This document shows positions 1-7,401 of a stretch of 64,000 bases of DNA, piece after piece; the first letter of the stretch is position 1; the number at the start of each line of letters is the position of its first letter. Below the pieces are notes generated by a model that saw only the letters and a list, made by a program, of their open reading frames with translations, made no database searches and had not been told where the DNA came from. The position numbers were made by a program, and so were the translations under genes. The DNA is from Streptomyces lydicus. GTDB lineage: Bacteria; Actinomycetota; Actinomycetes; Streptomycetales; Streptomycetaceae. The stretch lies in assembly GCF_000717345.1 (NCBI RefSeq), contig NZ_JNZA01000008.1, positions 124,001 through 188,000 of the forward strand, written 5' to 3'.

Positions 1-1098
1 TCCCCGCTGCTCAGCGCCCTGACCTTCGCGCTGGGCCTGCTCCCGTACGTCGTTGGTGGCACCCTGCTGTCGGCCGTCGCCGACCGCTACCCGGCCCGCC
101 GGGTGCTGGTGGTCTGCGACCTGCTGTGCGCGCCGGCCGCCGCGTGCATGGCGGTGCCCGGCACACCGGTCGCGGTGCTGCTCGTCCTGCGCTGTGTGAT
201 CGCCGCCGTCGCGCCGGTCTTCGCCGGGACCCGCGCCGCGACGCTGGCGGACGTCCTCGGCGACGGCGAGCTGTTCGTGCTGGGGCGCTCGGTCCTCCGC
301 ATCGTCAATCAGGGCGCCCAGCTGGCGGGGTTCGGGGCCGGCGGGCTGCTGCTGGCCGTCGCGTCGCCCGGGGCGGTGCTCGCGATCACCGTGGGTACGT
401 TCCTCGGCTCGGCGCTGCTGCTGCGGCTGGGCACCCTCGCCCGGCCCGCGCGGGACGCCGCCGGGCACGGGAGGGGCGGCGGGGCGCTGCTGGGCGCCTC
501 GCTGGGCGGCGTCCGGCGGCTGCTGGCCGACCGCAGGGTGCGCGCGTTGCTGCTGCTGAGCTGGCTGCCGCCGGCGTTCGTCGTCGTCCCGGAGGCGCTG
601 CTGATCGCCTACGCGGGCCGGCTCGGCGTCGGTCCGGCCGGCGCGGGGCTGCTGATGTGCAGCATGCCGCTGGGCGCGGTGACCGCGGAGAGTGTGGTCG
701 GTGCGTTCCTGGGTCCCGCGGCGCGGGCCCGGCTCACCTTCCCGATGGGCGTCTTCGCGGTGCTGCCCTCGCTGGGTTTCGCCGTCGAGCCGTCGCTGGG
801 CTGGGCGGTGGTGCTGCTGGTGCTGACCGGCACCGGGATCTCGTACAACTTCGGGGTCGACCGCTGGCTGGTCGCCGCGGTCCCCGAGCGGCTGCTGGGG
901 CAGGCGATGACGGTGACCCAGGCCGGGCGGATGACGGTGATGGGCCTGGCCATGGGGGCTGCCGGGGCCGCCGCGGAGCTGGCGCCGCTGCGGGTGGTGA
1001 TGCCGGCGGCGGGCGTGGTGGGGACGGTCTGCGTGCTGGCGGTGATCGCGGAGGTGCGGCGTTCCGGGGCCGCTCCGGGCGTCCGGAAGGCGGCGTGA
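1..1098 (+). CDS. MFS transporter, 5' end outside window
   Basis: The reading frame is open from the first base and ends at a TGA at 1096-1098, so the N-terminal part lies upstream. The visible 365 residues are dominated by hydrophobic stretches of 18-22 residues, broken by short Arg-rich loops such as ADRYPARRVL. This is the layout of a 12-14 helix major facilitator. The middle Arg-rich loop (about residues 142-180 of the visible part) probably separates the two six-helix halves. It would be a proton-driven exporter in the cytoplasmic membrane. A MarR regulator starts 73 bp downstream on the same strand, a common arrangement for a drug or metabolite exporter and its regulator. The substrate cannot be read from the sequence. 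Confidence 0.85.
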   Translation, partial: SPLLSALTFALGLLPYVVGGTLLSAVADRYPARRVLVVCDLLCAPAAACMAVPGTPVAVLLVLRCVIAAVAPVFAGTRAATLADVLGDGELFVLGRSVLRIVNQGAQLAGFGAGGLLLAVASPGAVLAITVGTFLGSALLLRLGTLARPARDAAGHGRGGGALLGASLGGVRRLLADRRVRALLLLSWLPPAFVVVPEALLIAYAGRLGVGPAGAGLLMCSMPLGAVTAESVVGAFLGPAARARLTFPMGVFAVLPSLGFAVEPSLGWAVVLLVLTGTGISYNFGVDRWLVAAVPERLLGQAMTVTQAGRMTVMGLAMGAAGAAAELAPLRVVMPAAGVVGTVCVLAVIAEVRRSGAAPGVRKAA

Positions 1099-1135
1099 CC
1101 GCGATACCCCGGTGGTACCGAAAACTGAGACAGGG

Positions 1136-1171
1136 CTGACCAGCATATGACCGCCGGGTAGGGTCGAAGAC
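1136..1171 (+). promoter_or_regulatory. Predicted leaderless promoter of the MarR gene
   Basis: CTGACC (1136-1141) and TAGGGT (1159-1164) are separated by 17 bp, and seven bases lie between the -10 hexamer and the GTG at 1172. Transcription should therefore begin at or next to the start codon. No convincing Shine-Dalgarno sequence is present. This is inferred from spacing only. Confidence 0.5.
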
Positions 1172-1681
1172 GTGTCGAAGCCGCTCAGCCTTGCTTTCGA
1201 TCCCATCGCCCGCGCCGACGAATTGTGGCGGCAGCGATGGGGTGCCGTGCCGTCGATGGCCGCGATCACCTCGATCATGCGCGCCCACCAGATCCTGCTG
1301 TCCGAGGTGGACGCGGTGGTCAAGCCCTACGGGCTGACCTTCGCGCGCTACGAGGCGCTGGTGCTGCTGACCTTCTCCAAGGCCGGTGAGCTGCCGATGT
1401 CGAAGATCGGTGAGCGGCTGATGGTGCACCCGACCTCGGTCACCAACACCGTCGACCGCCTGGTGAAGTCCGGGCTGGTCGCCAAGCGGCCCAATCCGAA
1501 CGACGGCCGGGGCACGCTCGCCTCGATCACGGACAAGGGCCGGGAGGTGTGCGACGCCGCGACCCGGGACCTGATGGCGATGGACTTCGGGCTGGGCGCG
1601 TACGACGCCGAGGAGTGCGGCGAGATCTTCGCGATGCTGCGGCCGCTGCGGGTGGCCGCGGCGGACTTCGACGAGGAGTAG
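1172..1681 (+). CDS. MarR family transcriptional regulator
   Basis: A 169-residue protein of normal MarR length. The winged helix-turn-helix lies at about residues 70-120: PMSKIGERLMVHPTSVTNTV forms the helix-turn-helix, and the NPNDGRG loop followed by ASITDKGREV forms the wing with the typical D-x-R pattern. Flanking helices would make the dimer interface. MarR proteins bind palindromic operators and release them on ligand binding. The GTG start was chosen because a promoter-like -10 lies seven bases upstream and the alignment to family N-termini fits. The upstream MFS gene is a plausible target, but no inducer is predictable. Confidence 0.9.
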   Translation: MSKPLSLAFDPIARADELWRQRWGAVPSMAAITSIMRAHQILLSEVDAVVKPYGLTFARYEALVLLTFSKAGELPMSKIGERLMVHPTSVTNTVDRLVKSGLVAKRPNPNDGRGTLASITDKGREVCDAATRDLMAMDFGLGAYDAEECGEIFAMLRPLRVAAADFDEE

Positions 1682-1757
1682 CGGGGCGGTCCGCCCGCCC
1701 TCCGGCGGCGGCCCGGTGTCCGCGGGGGGCGGTGAAGATCGCCCCGGAACGGGTGGT

Positions 1758-1763
1758 TACGCT
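1758..1763 (+). promoter_or_regulatory. -10 element TACGCT, predicted leaderless start
   Basis: TACGCT ends seven bases before the ATG at 1771, the same spacing as at 1159-1172 and 2265-2278. No good -35 or Shine-Dalgarno sequence is visible, so the call rests on the TANNNT-N7-ATG pattern. Confidence 0.35.
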
Positions 1764-1770
1764 CTGGGGC

Positions 1771-2103
1771 ATGAAGCGAAGCGTCCTGACCCGTTACCGG
1801 GTGATGGCCTACATCACCGCCGTGATGCTGCTGGTGCTCTGCACGTGCATGATCTTCAAGTACGGCTTCGGGATGGGCAAGGACCTCACCCTGGTCGTCT
1901 CCCAGATCCACGGCGTGCTCTACATCATCTACCTGGTCTTCGCCTTCGACCTGGGCTCCAAGGCCAAGTGGCCGTTCGGCAAGCTGCTGTGGGTGCTGGT
2001 CGCGGGCACGATCCCGACCGCCGCCTTCTTCGTGGAGCGCCAGGTGGTCCGGGAGGTCGAGCCGCTGCTCGACGGTGACGCTCCGGAGCCGGTCAAGGTC
2101 TGA
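1771..2103 (+). CDS. DUF3817 family small membrane protein
   Basis: A 110-residue protein with three predicted membrane helices (about residues 8-28, 38-58 and 70-88) and a short acidic C-terminal tail. The pattern RYRVMAYITAVMLLVLC, then the Q-x-H-G-VLYI-Y motif, then KWPFGKLLWVLVAGTIP is characteristic of DUF3817, an actinobacterial inner-membrane family of unknown function, often annotated as YdzA-like. The ATG at 1771 is used because upstream codons in this frame are Arg/Gly-rich noise and a -10 hexamer lies seven bases before it. It follows the MarR gene by 89 bp. No function is assigned. Confidence 0.85.
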   Translation: MKRSVLTRYRVMAYITAVMLLVLCTCMIFKYGFGMGKDLTLVVSQIHGVLYIIYLVFAFDLGSKAKWPFGKLLWVLVAGTIPTAAFFVERQVVREVEPLLDGDAPEPVKV

Positions 2104-2240
2104 CGCCGCCGCCCGCCGCACCTCGTCACGTCGCGCCCGTTCCCTGCCGGGGACGGGCGCCGTTGTGTTTCGGCCACAGGTGCGTCGACCGCTTCACCCC
2201 TTACGCACCGTAATGCCCTGCGACTCATACCCTTCTCCCG

Positions 2241-2277
2241 TCGACAACTACTAGGACGTCCTAGTAAATTCGATGGT
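2241..2277 (+). promoter_or_regulatory. icmA promoter with 18-bp palindromic operator; predicted leaderless
   Basis: TCGACA (2241-2246) and TAAATT (2265-2270) are 18 bp apart, and the -10 ends seven bases before the ATG at 2278. The perfect palindrome TACTAGGACGTCCTAGTA (2249-2266) fills the spacer and touches the -10. A dimeric repressor bound there would block RNA polymerase. There is no Shine-Dalgarno sequence, which agrees with a leaderless mRNA. The cognate regulator is not identifiable from the window; the MarR protein at 1172-1681 is one candidate. Confidence 0.6.
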
Positions 2278-3978
2278 ATGGACGCTGAAGCGATTGAGGA
2301 AGGCCGCCGTCGCTGGCAGGCTCGGTACGACTCTGCCCGGAAGCGGGACGCGGACTTCACCACGCTCTCGGGCGACCCCGTCGAGCCGGCGTACGGGCCC
2401 CGCCCCGGGGACACCTACGAGGGGTTCGAGCGGATCGGCTGGCCGGGCGAGTTCCCGTACACGCGGGGCCTGTATCCCACCGGCTACCGGGGGCGGACGT
2501 GGACGATCCGCCAGTTCGCCGGATTCGGCAACGCCGAGCAGACCAACGAGCGCTACAAGATGATCCTCAAGGCGGGCGGCGGCGGCCTGTCCGTCGCCTT
2601 CGACATGCCGACCCTCATGGGCCGCGACTCCGACGACCCGCGCTCGCTGGGCGAGGTCGGGCACTGCGGCGTCGCGATCGACTCCGCGGCCGACATGGAG
2701 GTCCTCTTCAAGGACATCCCGCTGGGCGACGTCACGACCTCCATGACGATCTCCGGGCCGGCCGTCCCCGTCTTCTGCATGTACCTCGTCGCCGCCGAGC
2801 GGCAGGGCGTCGACCCCGGCGTCCTGAACGGCACGCTCCAGACGGACATCTTCAAGGAGTACATCGCCCAGAAGGAGTGGCTCTTCCAGCCCGAGCCGCA
2901 CCTGCGCCTCATCGGCGACCTGATGGAGCACTGCGCGCGCGGCATTCCCGCGTACAAGCCGCTGTCGGTCTCCGGCTACCACATCCGGGAAGCCGGGGCC
3001 ACCGCCGCGCAGGAGCTGGCGTACACCCTCGCGGACGGCTTCGGCTATGTGGAACTGGGCCTCAGCCGCGGCCTGGACGTCGACGCCTTCGCCCCCGGCC
3101 TGTCCTTCTTCTTCGACGCGCACGTCGACTTCTTCGAGGAGATCGCCAAGTTCCGGGCGGCCCGCAGGATCTGGGCCCGCTGGATGCGCGACGTGTACGG
3201 CGCCACGAGCGAGAAGGCGCAGTGGCTGCGCTTCCACACGCAGACCGCCGGCGTCTCGCTGACCGCCCAGCAGCCGTACAACAACGTCGTACGGACCGCG
3301 GTGGAGGCGCTCGCGGCGGTGCTGGGCGGCACCAACTCCCTGCACACCAACGCCCTGGACGAGACCCTCGCCCTGCCCAGCGAGCAGGCGGCGGAGATCG
3401 CGCTGCGCACCCAGCAGGTGCTGATGGAGGAGACCGGCGTCGCCAACGTCGCCGACCCGCTGGGCGGTTCGTGGTTCGTCGAGCAGCTGACGGACCGCAT
3501 CGAGGCGGACGCCGAGAAGATCTTCGACCGGATCAAGGAGCGCGGCGCGCGGGCGGTGCCGGACGGGCAGCACCCGATCGGCCCGATGACGTCGGGCATC
3601 CTGCGCGGCATCGAGGACGGCTGGTTCACCGGTGAGATCGCCGAGTCCGCCTTCCAGTACCAGCAGGCCCTGGAGAAGGGCGACAAGAAGGTCGTCGGCG
3701 TCAACTGCCACCACGGTTCGGTCACCGGCGACCTGGAGATCCTCCGGGTCAGCCACGAGGTCGAACGCGAGCAGGTGCGGGCCCTCGCCGAGCGCAAGGC
3801 GCGCCGCGACGACGCCCGGGTGACCGCCGCGCTCAAGGAGATGCTGGCCGCGGCGCGGGACGGCGGCAACATGATCGAGCCGATGCTGGAGGCCGTACGG
3901 GCCGAGGCGACCCTGGGGGAGATCTGCGGGACGCTCCGCGACGAGTGGGGGATCTACACGGAGCCGGCCGGCTTCTGA
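2278..3978 (+). CDS. icmA: Isobutyryl-CoA mutase large subunit
   Basis: A 566-residue protein with the whole substrate-binding TIM barrel of the methylmalonyl-CoA mutase family but no C-terminal cobalamin-binding domain, which in this enzyme is a separate small subunit (IcmB) not encoded here. It interconverts isobutyryl-CoA and n-butyryl-CoA by a B12 radical mechanism, linking valine breakdown, butyrate and polyketide precursors. Family motifs include AGFGNAEQTNERY, GLSVAFDMPT and NSLHTNALDE. The two residues that separate isobutyryl-CoA from methylmalonyl-CoA mutases are diagnostic: position 80 is Phe (not Tyr) and position 198 is Gln (not Arg). Length matches known IcmA exactly. The start follows a leaderless promoter carrying a palindrome. 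Confidence 0.95.
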   Translation: MDAEAIEEGRRRWQARYDSARKRDADFTTLSGDPVEPAYGPRPGDTYEGFERIGWPGEFPYTRGLYPTGYRGRTWTIRQFAGFGNAEQTNERYKMILKAGGGGLSVAFDMPTLMGRDSDDPRSLGEVGHCGVAIDSAADMEVLFKDIPLGDVTTSMTISGPAVPVFCMYLVAAERQGVDPGVLNGTLQTDIFKEYIAQKEWLFQPEPHLRLIGDLMEHCARGIPAYKPLSVSGYHIREAGATAAQELAYTLADGFGYVELGLSRGLDVDAFAPGLSFFFDAHVDFFEEIAKFRAARRIWARWMRDVYGATSEKAQWLRFHTQTAGVSLTAQQPYNNVVRTAVEALAAVLGGTNSLHTNALDETLALPSEQAAEIALRTQQVLMEETGVANVADPLGGSWFVEQLTDRIEADAEKIFDRIKERGARAVPDGQHPIGPMTSGILRGIEDGWFTGEIAESAFQYQQALEKGDKKVVGVNCHHGSVTGDLEILRVSHEVEREQVRALAERKARRDDARVTAALKEMLAAARDGGNMIEPMLEAVRAEATLGEICGTLRDEWGIYTEPAGF

Positions 3979-3998
3979 GGCCGCGCGACCGGGCGGAC

Positions 3999-4042
3999 GC
4001 CCCCGGCGCGGGCGGGGTGCGCCCCCGTCCCGCGCCGGGGGC
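3999..4042. terminator. Bidirectional hairpin between icmA and the histidine kinase gene
   Basis: A 14-bp G/C stem (GCCCCCGGCGCGGG at 3999-4012 with its complement at 4029-4042) sits between the convergent stop codons at 3978 and 4046. There is no U run, as is usual in Streptomyces. Confidence 0.65.
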
Positions 4043-4045
4043 GCC

Positions 4046-5446
4046 TCAGTGCGCCGGGATCCGCAGCCGGAAGAGCGCCCCGCCGCCCGGTGCCGCCTCC
4101 GCGGTGAGTTCCGCGCCGTGTGCCCGGGCGATCTGGCGGGCCATGGCCAGGCCCAGACCCGAGCCGGGCAGGGCGCGGGCCGCTTCGGCGCGGTAGAAGC
4201 GGTCGAAGACGTGGGGGAGGTCCCCGGCGGCGATGCCGGGGCCGTGGTCGCGGACCGTCAGGTGCAACTCCCCGGAAACCAGCCGGAGTTCGGTGTCCAC
4301 GGGGCCGCCGGCCGGGGAGAACTTGGCGGCGTTGTCGAGGAGGTTGGTCAGCAGCCGGGTCAGGCGGGCCGGGACCCCGGGGACGGTGAGACCGGTGGCG
4401 TCCGGGTCCACGTCCGAGGTGAAGGTGATCTCCGGCCAGTGCTCCCGGGCCGCGCCCACCGCGTGCGCCAGCAGGGCGGCCGGGCGCACCTGCTCGACCA
4501 GCGGCCGGGGTTCCTCGTCCCGGGCGAGTTCGATGAGGTCGTTGACGAGGGTGGTGACCTCCCGGAGCTGCCGGCCCAGGGCCGCGGCGGCACGGTCGCG
4601 CTGGGCGTCGGTCAGCCGGTCGGCGCGGGCGAGGAGTTCGGCGTTGGTGCGCAGCGCGGTCAGCGGGGTGCGCAGCTCGTGGGAGGCGTCGGCGACCAGC
4701 CGGCGCCGGGCGGTGACGGACTCCTCCAGCTCGCCGAGCATGGCGTTGAAGCTGGCGGCGAGCCGGGTGACCTCGTCCTCGCGGGCCTGCGGCCCGGCCG
4801 GCAGCTCGATGCGGTGCCGGGCGTCGCGGGTGGCGGCGATGCGCTCGGCGGTGGCGGTGAGCCGGGCGACCGGCGCCAGGCCCGTACGGGACACCCAGTA
4901 GCCGAGCGCACCGGCCAGCAGGACGCCGGCGGCGCCGACCGCGGACAGCGCCCAGGCGGCGTGCCGCACGCCGCGCTCGACGGTGTCCGAACGGAGCGCC
5001 ACCTGAAGCGCCTGGTGCCGGCCGGGGAGGTGGGTGGTGTACATCCGGACGGGCTGCCCGGCGACCGTGAGCTCGCTGTAGTACGCGGTGCGGCGGCCGT
5101 CGGCGACCTCGCGGGTGGCGGTGGTGACCGGCAGGGCGCGGTAGCCGCCGCGCGGGTCCTGCGCCGGGTCGGCGGGAACGATCTGCACGCAGGGCACGGC
5201 CTGGTAGCGGCAGGAGGCGTCGCTCGCGGTCGGGCCCCAGTCGCGGGTCTGCTGACTGCGCTGGGTGGCCGTCTGGGCGAGATCGAGTTCGAGCTGACGG
5301 GTCATCTGGTAGTGGATGATGACGAAGGCCGCGGCGCAGACGCCGACGGCCACCAGTGCCACCGCGGCGGAGGCGGTCAGCGCGAGCCGGGTCCGCAGCG
5401 GCCGGCGCCGGCGCCAGCGGGCGCCCAGGCCGCGGGTGCCGGTCAC
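4046..5446 (-). CDS. OmpR-partner sensor histidine kinase
   Basis: A 466-residue membrane kinase. There is an N-terminal helix at about residues 17-38, a roughly 130-residue extracytoplasmic sensor domain, a second helix near residue 175, and a HAMP linker (VSRTGLAPVARLTATAERI). The HisKA box is DASHELRTPLTALRTN with the phospho-accepting His. The ATPase domain carries the N box TNLLDNAAKF, the G1 box DHGPGIA and GSGLGLAMARQI. The GTG start overlaps the response regulator stop by the GTGA arrangement, so the two are co-translated. The open frame continues upstream through the regulator gene, but that is a shadow, not a fusion. The signal sensed is unknown. The divergent murG-like gene suggests an envelope role. 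Confidence 0.9.
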   Translation of the reverse strand: MTGTRGLGARWRRRRPLRTRLALTASAAVALVAVGVCAAAFVIIHYQMTRQLELDLAQTATQRSQQTRDWGPTASDASCRYQAVPCVQIVPADPAQDPRGGYRALPVTTATREVADGRRTAYYSELTVAGQPVRMYTTHLPGRHQALQVALRSDTVERGVRHAAWALSAVGAAGVLLAGALGYWVSRTGLAPVARLTATAERIAATRDARHRIELPAGPQAREDEVTRLAASFNAMLGELEESVTARRRLVADASHELRTPLTALRTNAELLARADRLTDAQRDRAAAALGRQLREVTTLVNDLIELARDEEPRPLVEQVRPAALLAHAVGAAREHWPEITFTSDVDPDATGLTVPGVPARLTRLLTNLLDNAAKFSPAGGPVDTELRLVSGELHLTVRDHGPGIAAGDLPHVFDRFYRAEAARALPGSGLGLAMARQIARAHGAELTAEAAPGGGALFRLRIPAH

Positions 5447-6177
5447 CGGCCCTCCGCATGGCCGAGGCGGTAGCCGATGCCGTGCACGGTGTGGACGAGC
5501 CGGGACTCGCCGCCCGCCTCCAGTTTGCGGCGGAGGTAACCGATGTAGACGGCCAGCGAGTTGGAGTCGGGGCCGAAGTCGCGGCCCCAGACCCGCTCCA
5601 GGATCATCTCGCGCGGCAGCACCTGCCCCGGGTGCTGCAACAGCAGTTCCAGCAGCGCCCATTCGGTGCGGCTGAACTCCAGCGGGCGGCCCGCCCGGTG
5701 GCCGCTGCGGGTCGCCGGATCGACGACCAGGTCGTCGAAGGAGAGCCGGGCGTCCTCCACGACGGCGGCCGAGGCGCGCCGCAGCAGGGCCCGGATCCGG
5801 GCCACCAGCTCGTCCAGCGCGAACGGCTTGACCAGATAGTCGTCGGCGCCCGCGTCGAGTCCGTCGACCCGTTCGCTGACCGAGTCCAGCGCGGTCAGTA
5901 CGAGGATGGGCGTGCGGTCGTCCAGCGCGCGCAGCCGGCGGCAGACGGCCAGCCCGTCCAGGACGGGCATCATCACGTCCAGCACGAGGGCGTCCGGCTG
6001 CCAGGCGGCGACCTCCGAGAGGGCGGCCAGGCCGTCGGCCGCTCCGCGCACCGCGTAGCCCTCCACGGCCAGGCCGTCCTCGACGGCGGCGCGCACCTCC
6101 GGTTCGTCGTCGACGACCAGGATCTTGGCGGCCGGGGTGCTGTGCGGCGTGGGCGGCAGGGGCTGTGGCATGGACAT
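5443..6177 (-). CDS. OmpR/PhoB-family response regulator
   Basis: A 244-residue protein. The receiver domain (about residues 18-130) has the acidic pair DDEP, the phosphorylated Asp in DALVLDVMMPVLDG, the switch Thr in ILVLTA and the Lys in YLVKPF. The winged-helix output domain (about residues 145-240) has the family signature SRTEWALLELLL and TVHGIGYRLG. It is the first gene of a two-gene operon with the kinase. Met-3 is a possible alternative start. An 11-bp direct repeat of the kind bound by OmpR-type dimers lies 18-39 bp upstream of this ATG, in the region shared with the divergent murG-like gene, so autoregulation and control of that gene are likely. Confidence 0.92.
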   Translation of the reverse strand: MSMPQPLPPTPHSTPAAKILVVDDEPEVRAAVEDGLAVEGYAVRGAADGLAALSEVAAWQPDALVLDVMMPVLDGLAVCRRLRALDDRTPILVLTALDSVSERVDGLDAGADDYLVKPFALDELVARIRALLRRASAAVVEDARLSFDDLVVDPATRSGHRAGRPLEFSRTEWALLELLLQHPGQVLPREMILERVWGRDFGPDSNSLAVYIGYLRRKLEAGGESRLVHTVHGIGYRLGHAEGR

Positions 6178-6194
6178 AGGCTGCCAAACACCTC

Positions 6195-6216
6195 TCTTAG
6201 AACGTTCTTAGTGCGT
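6195..6216. promoter_or_regulatory. OmpR-type 11-bp direct repeat in a divergent promoter
   Basis: TCTTAGAACGT (6195-6205) is followed immediately by TCTTAGTGCGT (6206-6216), identical at 9 of 11 positions. Head-to-tail half-sites with an 11-bp period are the usual target of OmpR/PhoB dimers. The site lies between the response regulator start (6177) and the murG-like start (6235, or GTG 6211). Confidence 0.5.
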
Positions 6217-6234
6217 ATCGCGAGCGTGGCGGCC

Positions 6235-7401
6235 ATGCGCACACCACTCTCGGTCGTGATCGGTGCGGGCGGCACCGGCGGCCACATCTATCCCGGTCTC
6301 GCCCTCGCCGACGCGCTCCGCCGGGCCGCGCCGGACGCGGTGATCTCCTTCGTGGGGACCGCACGCGGACTGGAGACGCGGCTGATCCCGCAGGCCGGAT
6401 ACCGGCTGCACACCGTCGACATGATCCCCTTCGACCCCTCGCTCGGCGCCCGACGCTATCTGCTGCCGGCCGCGCTGCTGCGCTCGGGCGCCCAGTGCCG
6501 GGCGATCCTCAGGGAACAGGGCGCCCAGGTGGCGGTCGGGATGGGCGGCTACCCGAGCGCCCCGGTGATCGTCGGGGCGCGGCTGGCCGGGCTGCCGAGC
6601 CTGATCCACGAGTCCAACGCGGTCCCCGGCCGGGCCAACAAGTTCGCGGCCCGGCTCACCCCGCACCTCGCCCTCGCCTTCGACCGCAGCCGGGCGCACC
6701 TGACCGGCGGCGAGCGGGCCGAGACGGTGGGGATGCCGCTGGTCGGACCGCTGGCCCAGCTGGACCGTGCGGCGCTGCGGCCGGCCGCCCGGCGGGCGCT
6801 GGGCGTCCCGGACGGCGCGCGGCTGGTGCTGTTCAACGGCGGGAGCCTGGGCGCCGCCCGGCTGACCGAGGCGGCCGTGGGCCTCGCGGGCTGCCACCGG
6901 GCGCGGCCGGACCTGCGCCTGCTGATCAAGACCGGCCCCGCGGCCCTGGAGGAGACCCGGGCCCGGCTGGCGGGCAACGGGGGCGCGGCCGTCGCCGAGG
7001 CCGTGCCGTACCTGGACCGGATGGACCTGGCGTACGCCGCGGCCGATCTGGTGGTGTGCCGGGCCGGTTCGGCGACCGTTGCCGAGCTGGCCACGATCGG
7101 GATGCCGGCCGTCCTCGTGCCGTATCCGCACGCGCCCGGCGACCACCAGACGCACAACGCGCGGGTGCTCTCCGACGCCGGGGCGGCGCTGCTGCTGCCC
7201 GACGCCGAGACCTCGGCCCAGCGGCTGGACGCGCTGATCACCCCGCTGCTGGCCGACCCCGGCCGGCTCGCCGCCATGGCGCAGGCCGCCGACCCCGGCA
7301 CCCACGCCCGCGCCGCCGACCTGCTCGCCGCCAAGGCGCTGGCGCTGGCCGGCCACCCCGGTGCCACCCACCCCAACACCCCTCTCAAGGAGTCGATATG
7401 A
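6235..7401 (+). CDS. MurG-like UDP-GlcNAc:undecaprenyl-PP-MurNAc-peptide GlcNAc transferase (paralogue)
   Basis: A 388-residue GT-B glycosyltransferase. The N-terminal lipid-acceptor domain has GAGGTGGHIYPGLALADAL and HESNAVPGRANKF. The C-terminal donor domain has NGGSLGA and CRAGSATVAELATIGMPAVL with PGDHQTHNARVL. MurG adds GlcNAc to lipid I at the inner face of the membrane to make lipid II. The housekeeping murG belongs to the dcw cluster, and the neighbours here are not dcw genes, so this is probably a second copy. It overlaps the next gene by ATGA and is divergent from a two-component system. GTG 6211 is an alternative start. It may instead glycosylate another lipid-linked acceptor. Confidence 0.8.
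   Translation: MRTPLSVVIGAGGTGGHIYPGLALADALRRAAPDAVISFVGTARGLETRLIPQAGYRLHTVDMIPFDPSLGARRYLLPAALLRSGAQCRAILREQGAQVAVGMGGYPSAPVIVGARLAGLPSLIHESNAVPGRANKFAARLTPHLALAFDRSRAHLTGGERAETVGMPLVGPLAQLDRAALRPAARRALGVPDGARLVLFNGGSLGAARLTEAAVGLAGCHRARPDLRLLIKTGPAALEETRARLAGNGGAAVAEAVPYLDRMDLAYAAADLVVCRAGSATVAELATIGMPAVLVPYPHAPGDHQTHNARVLSDAGAALLLPDAETSAQRLDALITPLLADPGRLAAMAQAADPGTHARAADLLAAKALALAGHPGATHPNTPLKESI
7387..7392 (+). promoter_or_regulatory. Ribosome binding site AAGGAG inside the murG-like gene
   Basis: AAGGAG lies five bases before ATG 7398 within the last codons of the upstream gene. It fixes the start of the downstream dehydratase at the ATGA overlap. Confidence 0.75.

Noticed and set aside
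2104..2277. A cobalamin riboswitch upstream of the B12-dependent mutase
   Set aside because: The region is only 174 bp, has no B12-box-like conserved segments, and the promoter appears to lie directly at the start codon, leaving no leader RNA.
4046..6187. A 713-codon minus-strand frame that looks like a response regulator-kinase fusion
   Set aside because: Only the part from GTG 5446 has kinase character. The upstream part is an Arg/Gly/Pro-rich shadow of the response regulator gene, which is read in another frame and ends by GTGA overlap.
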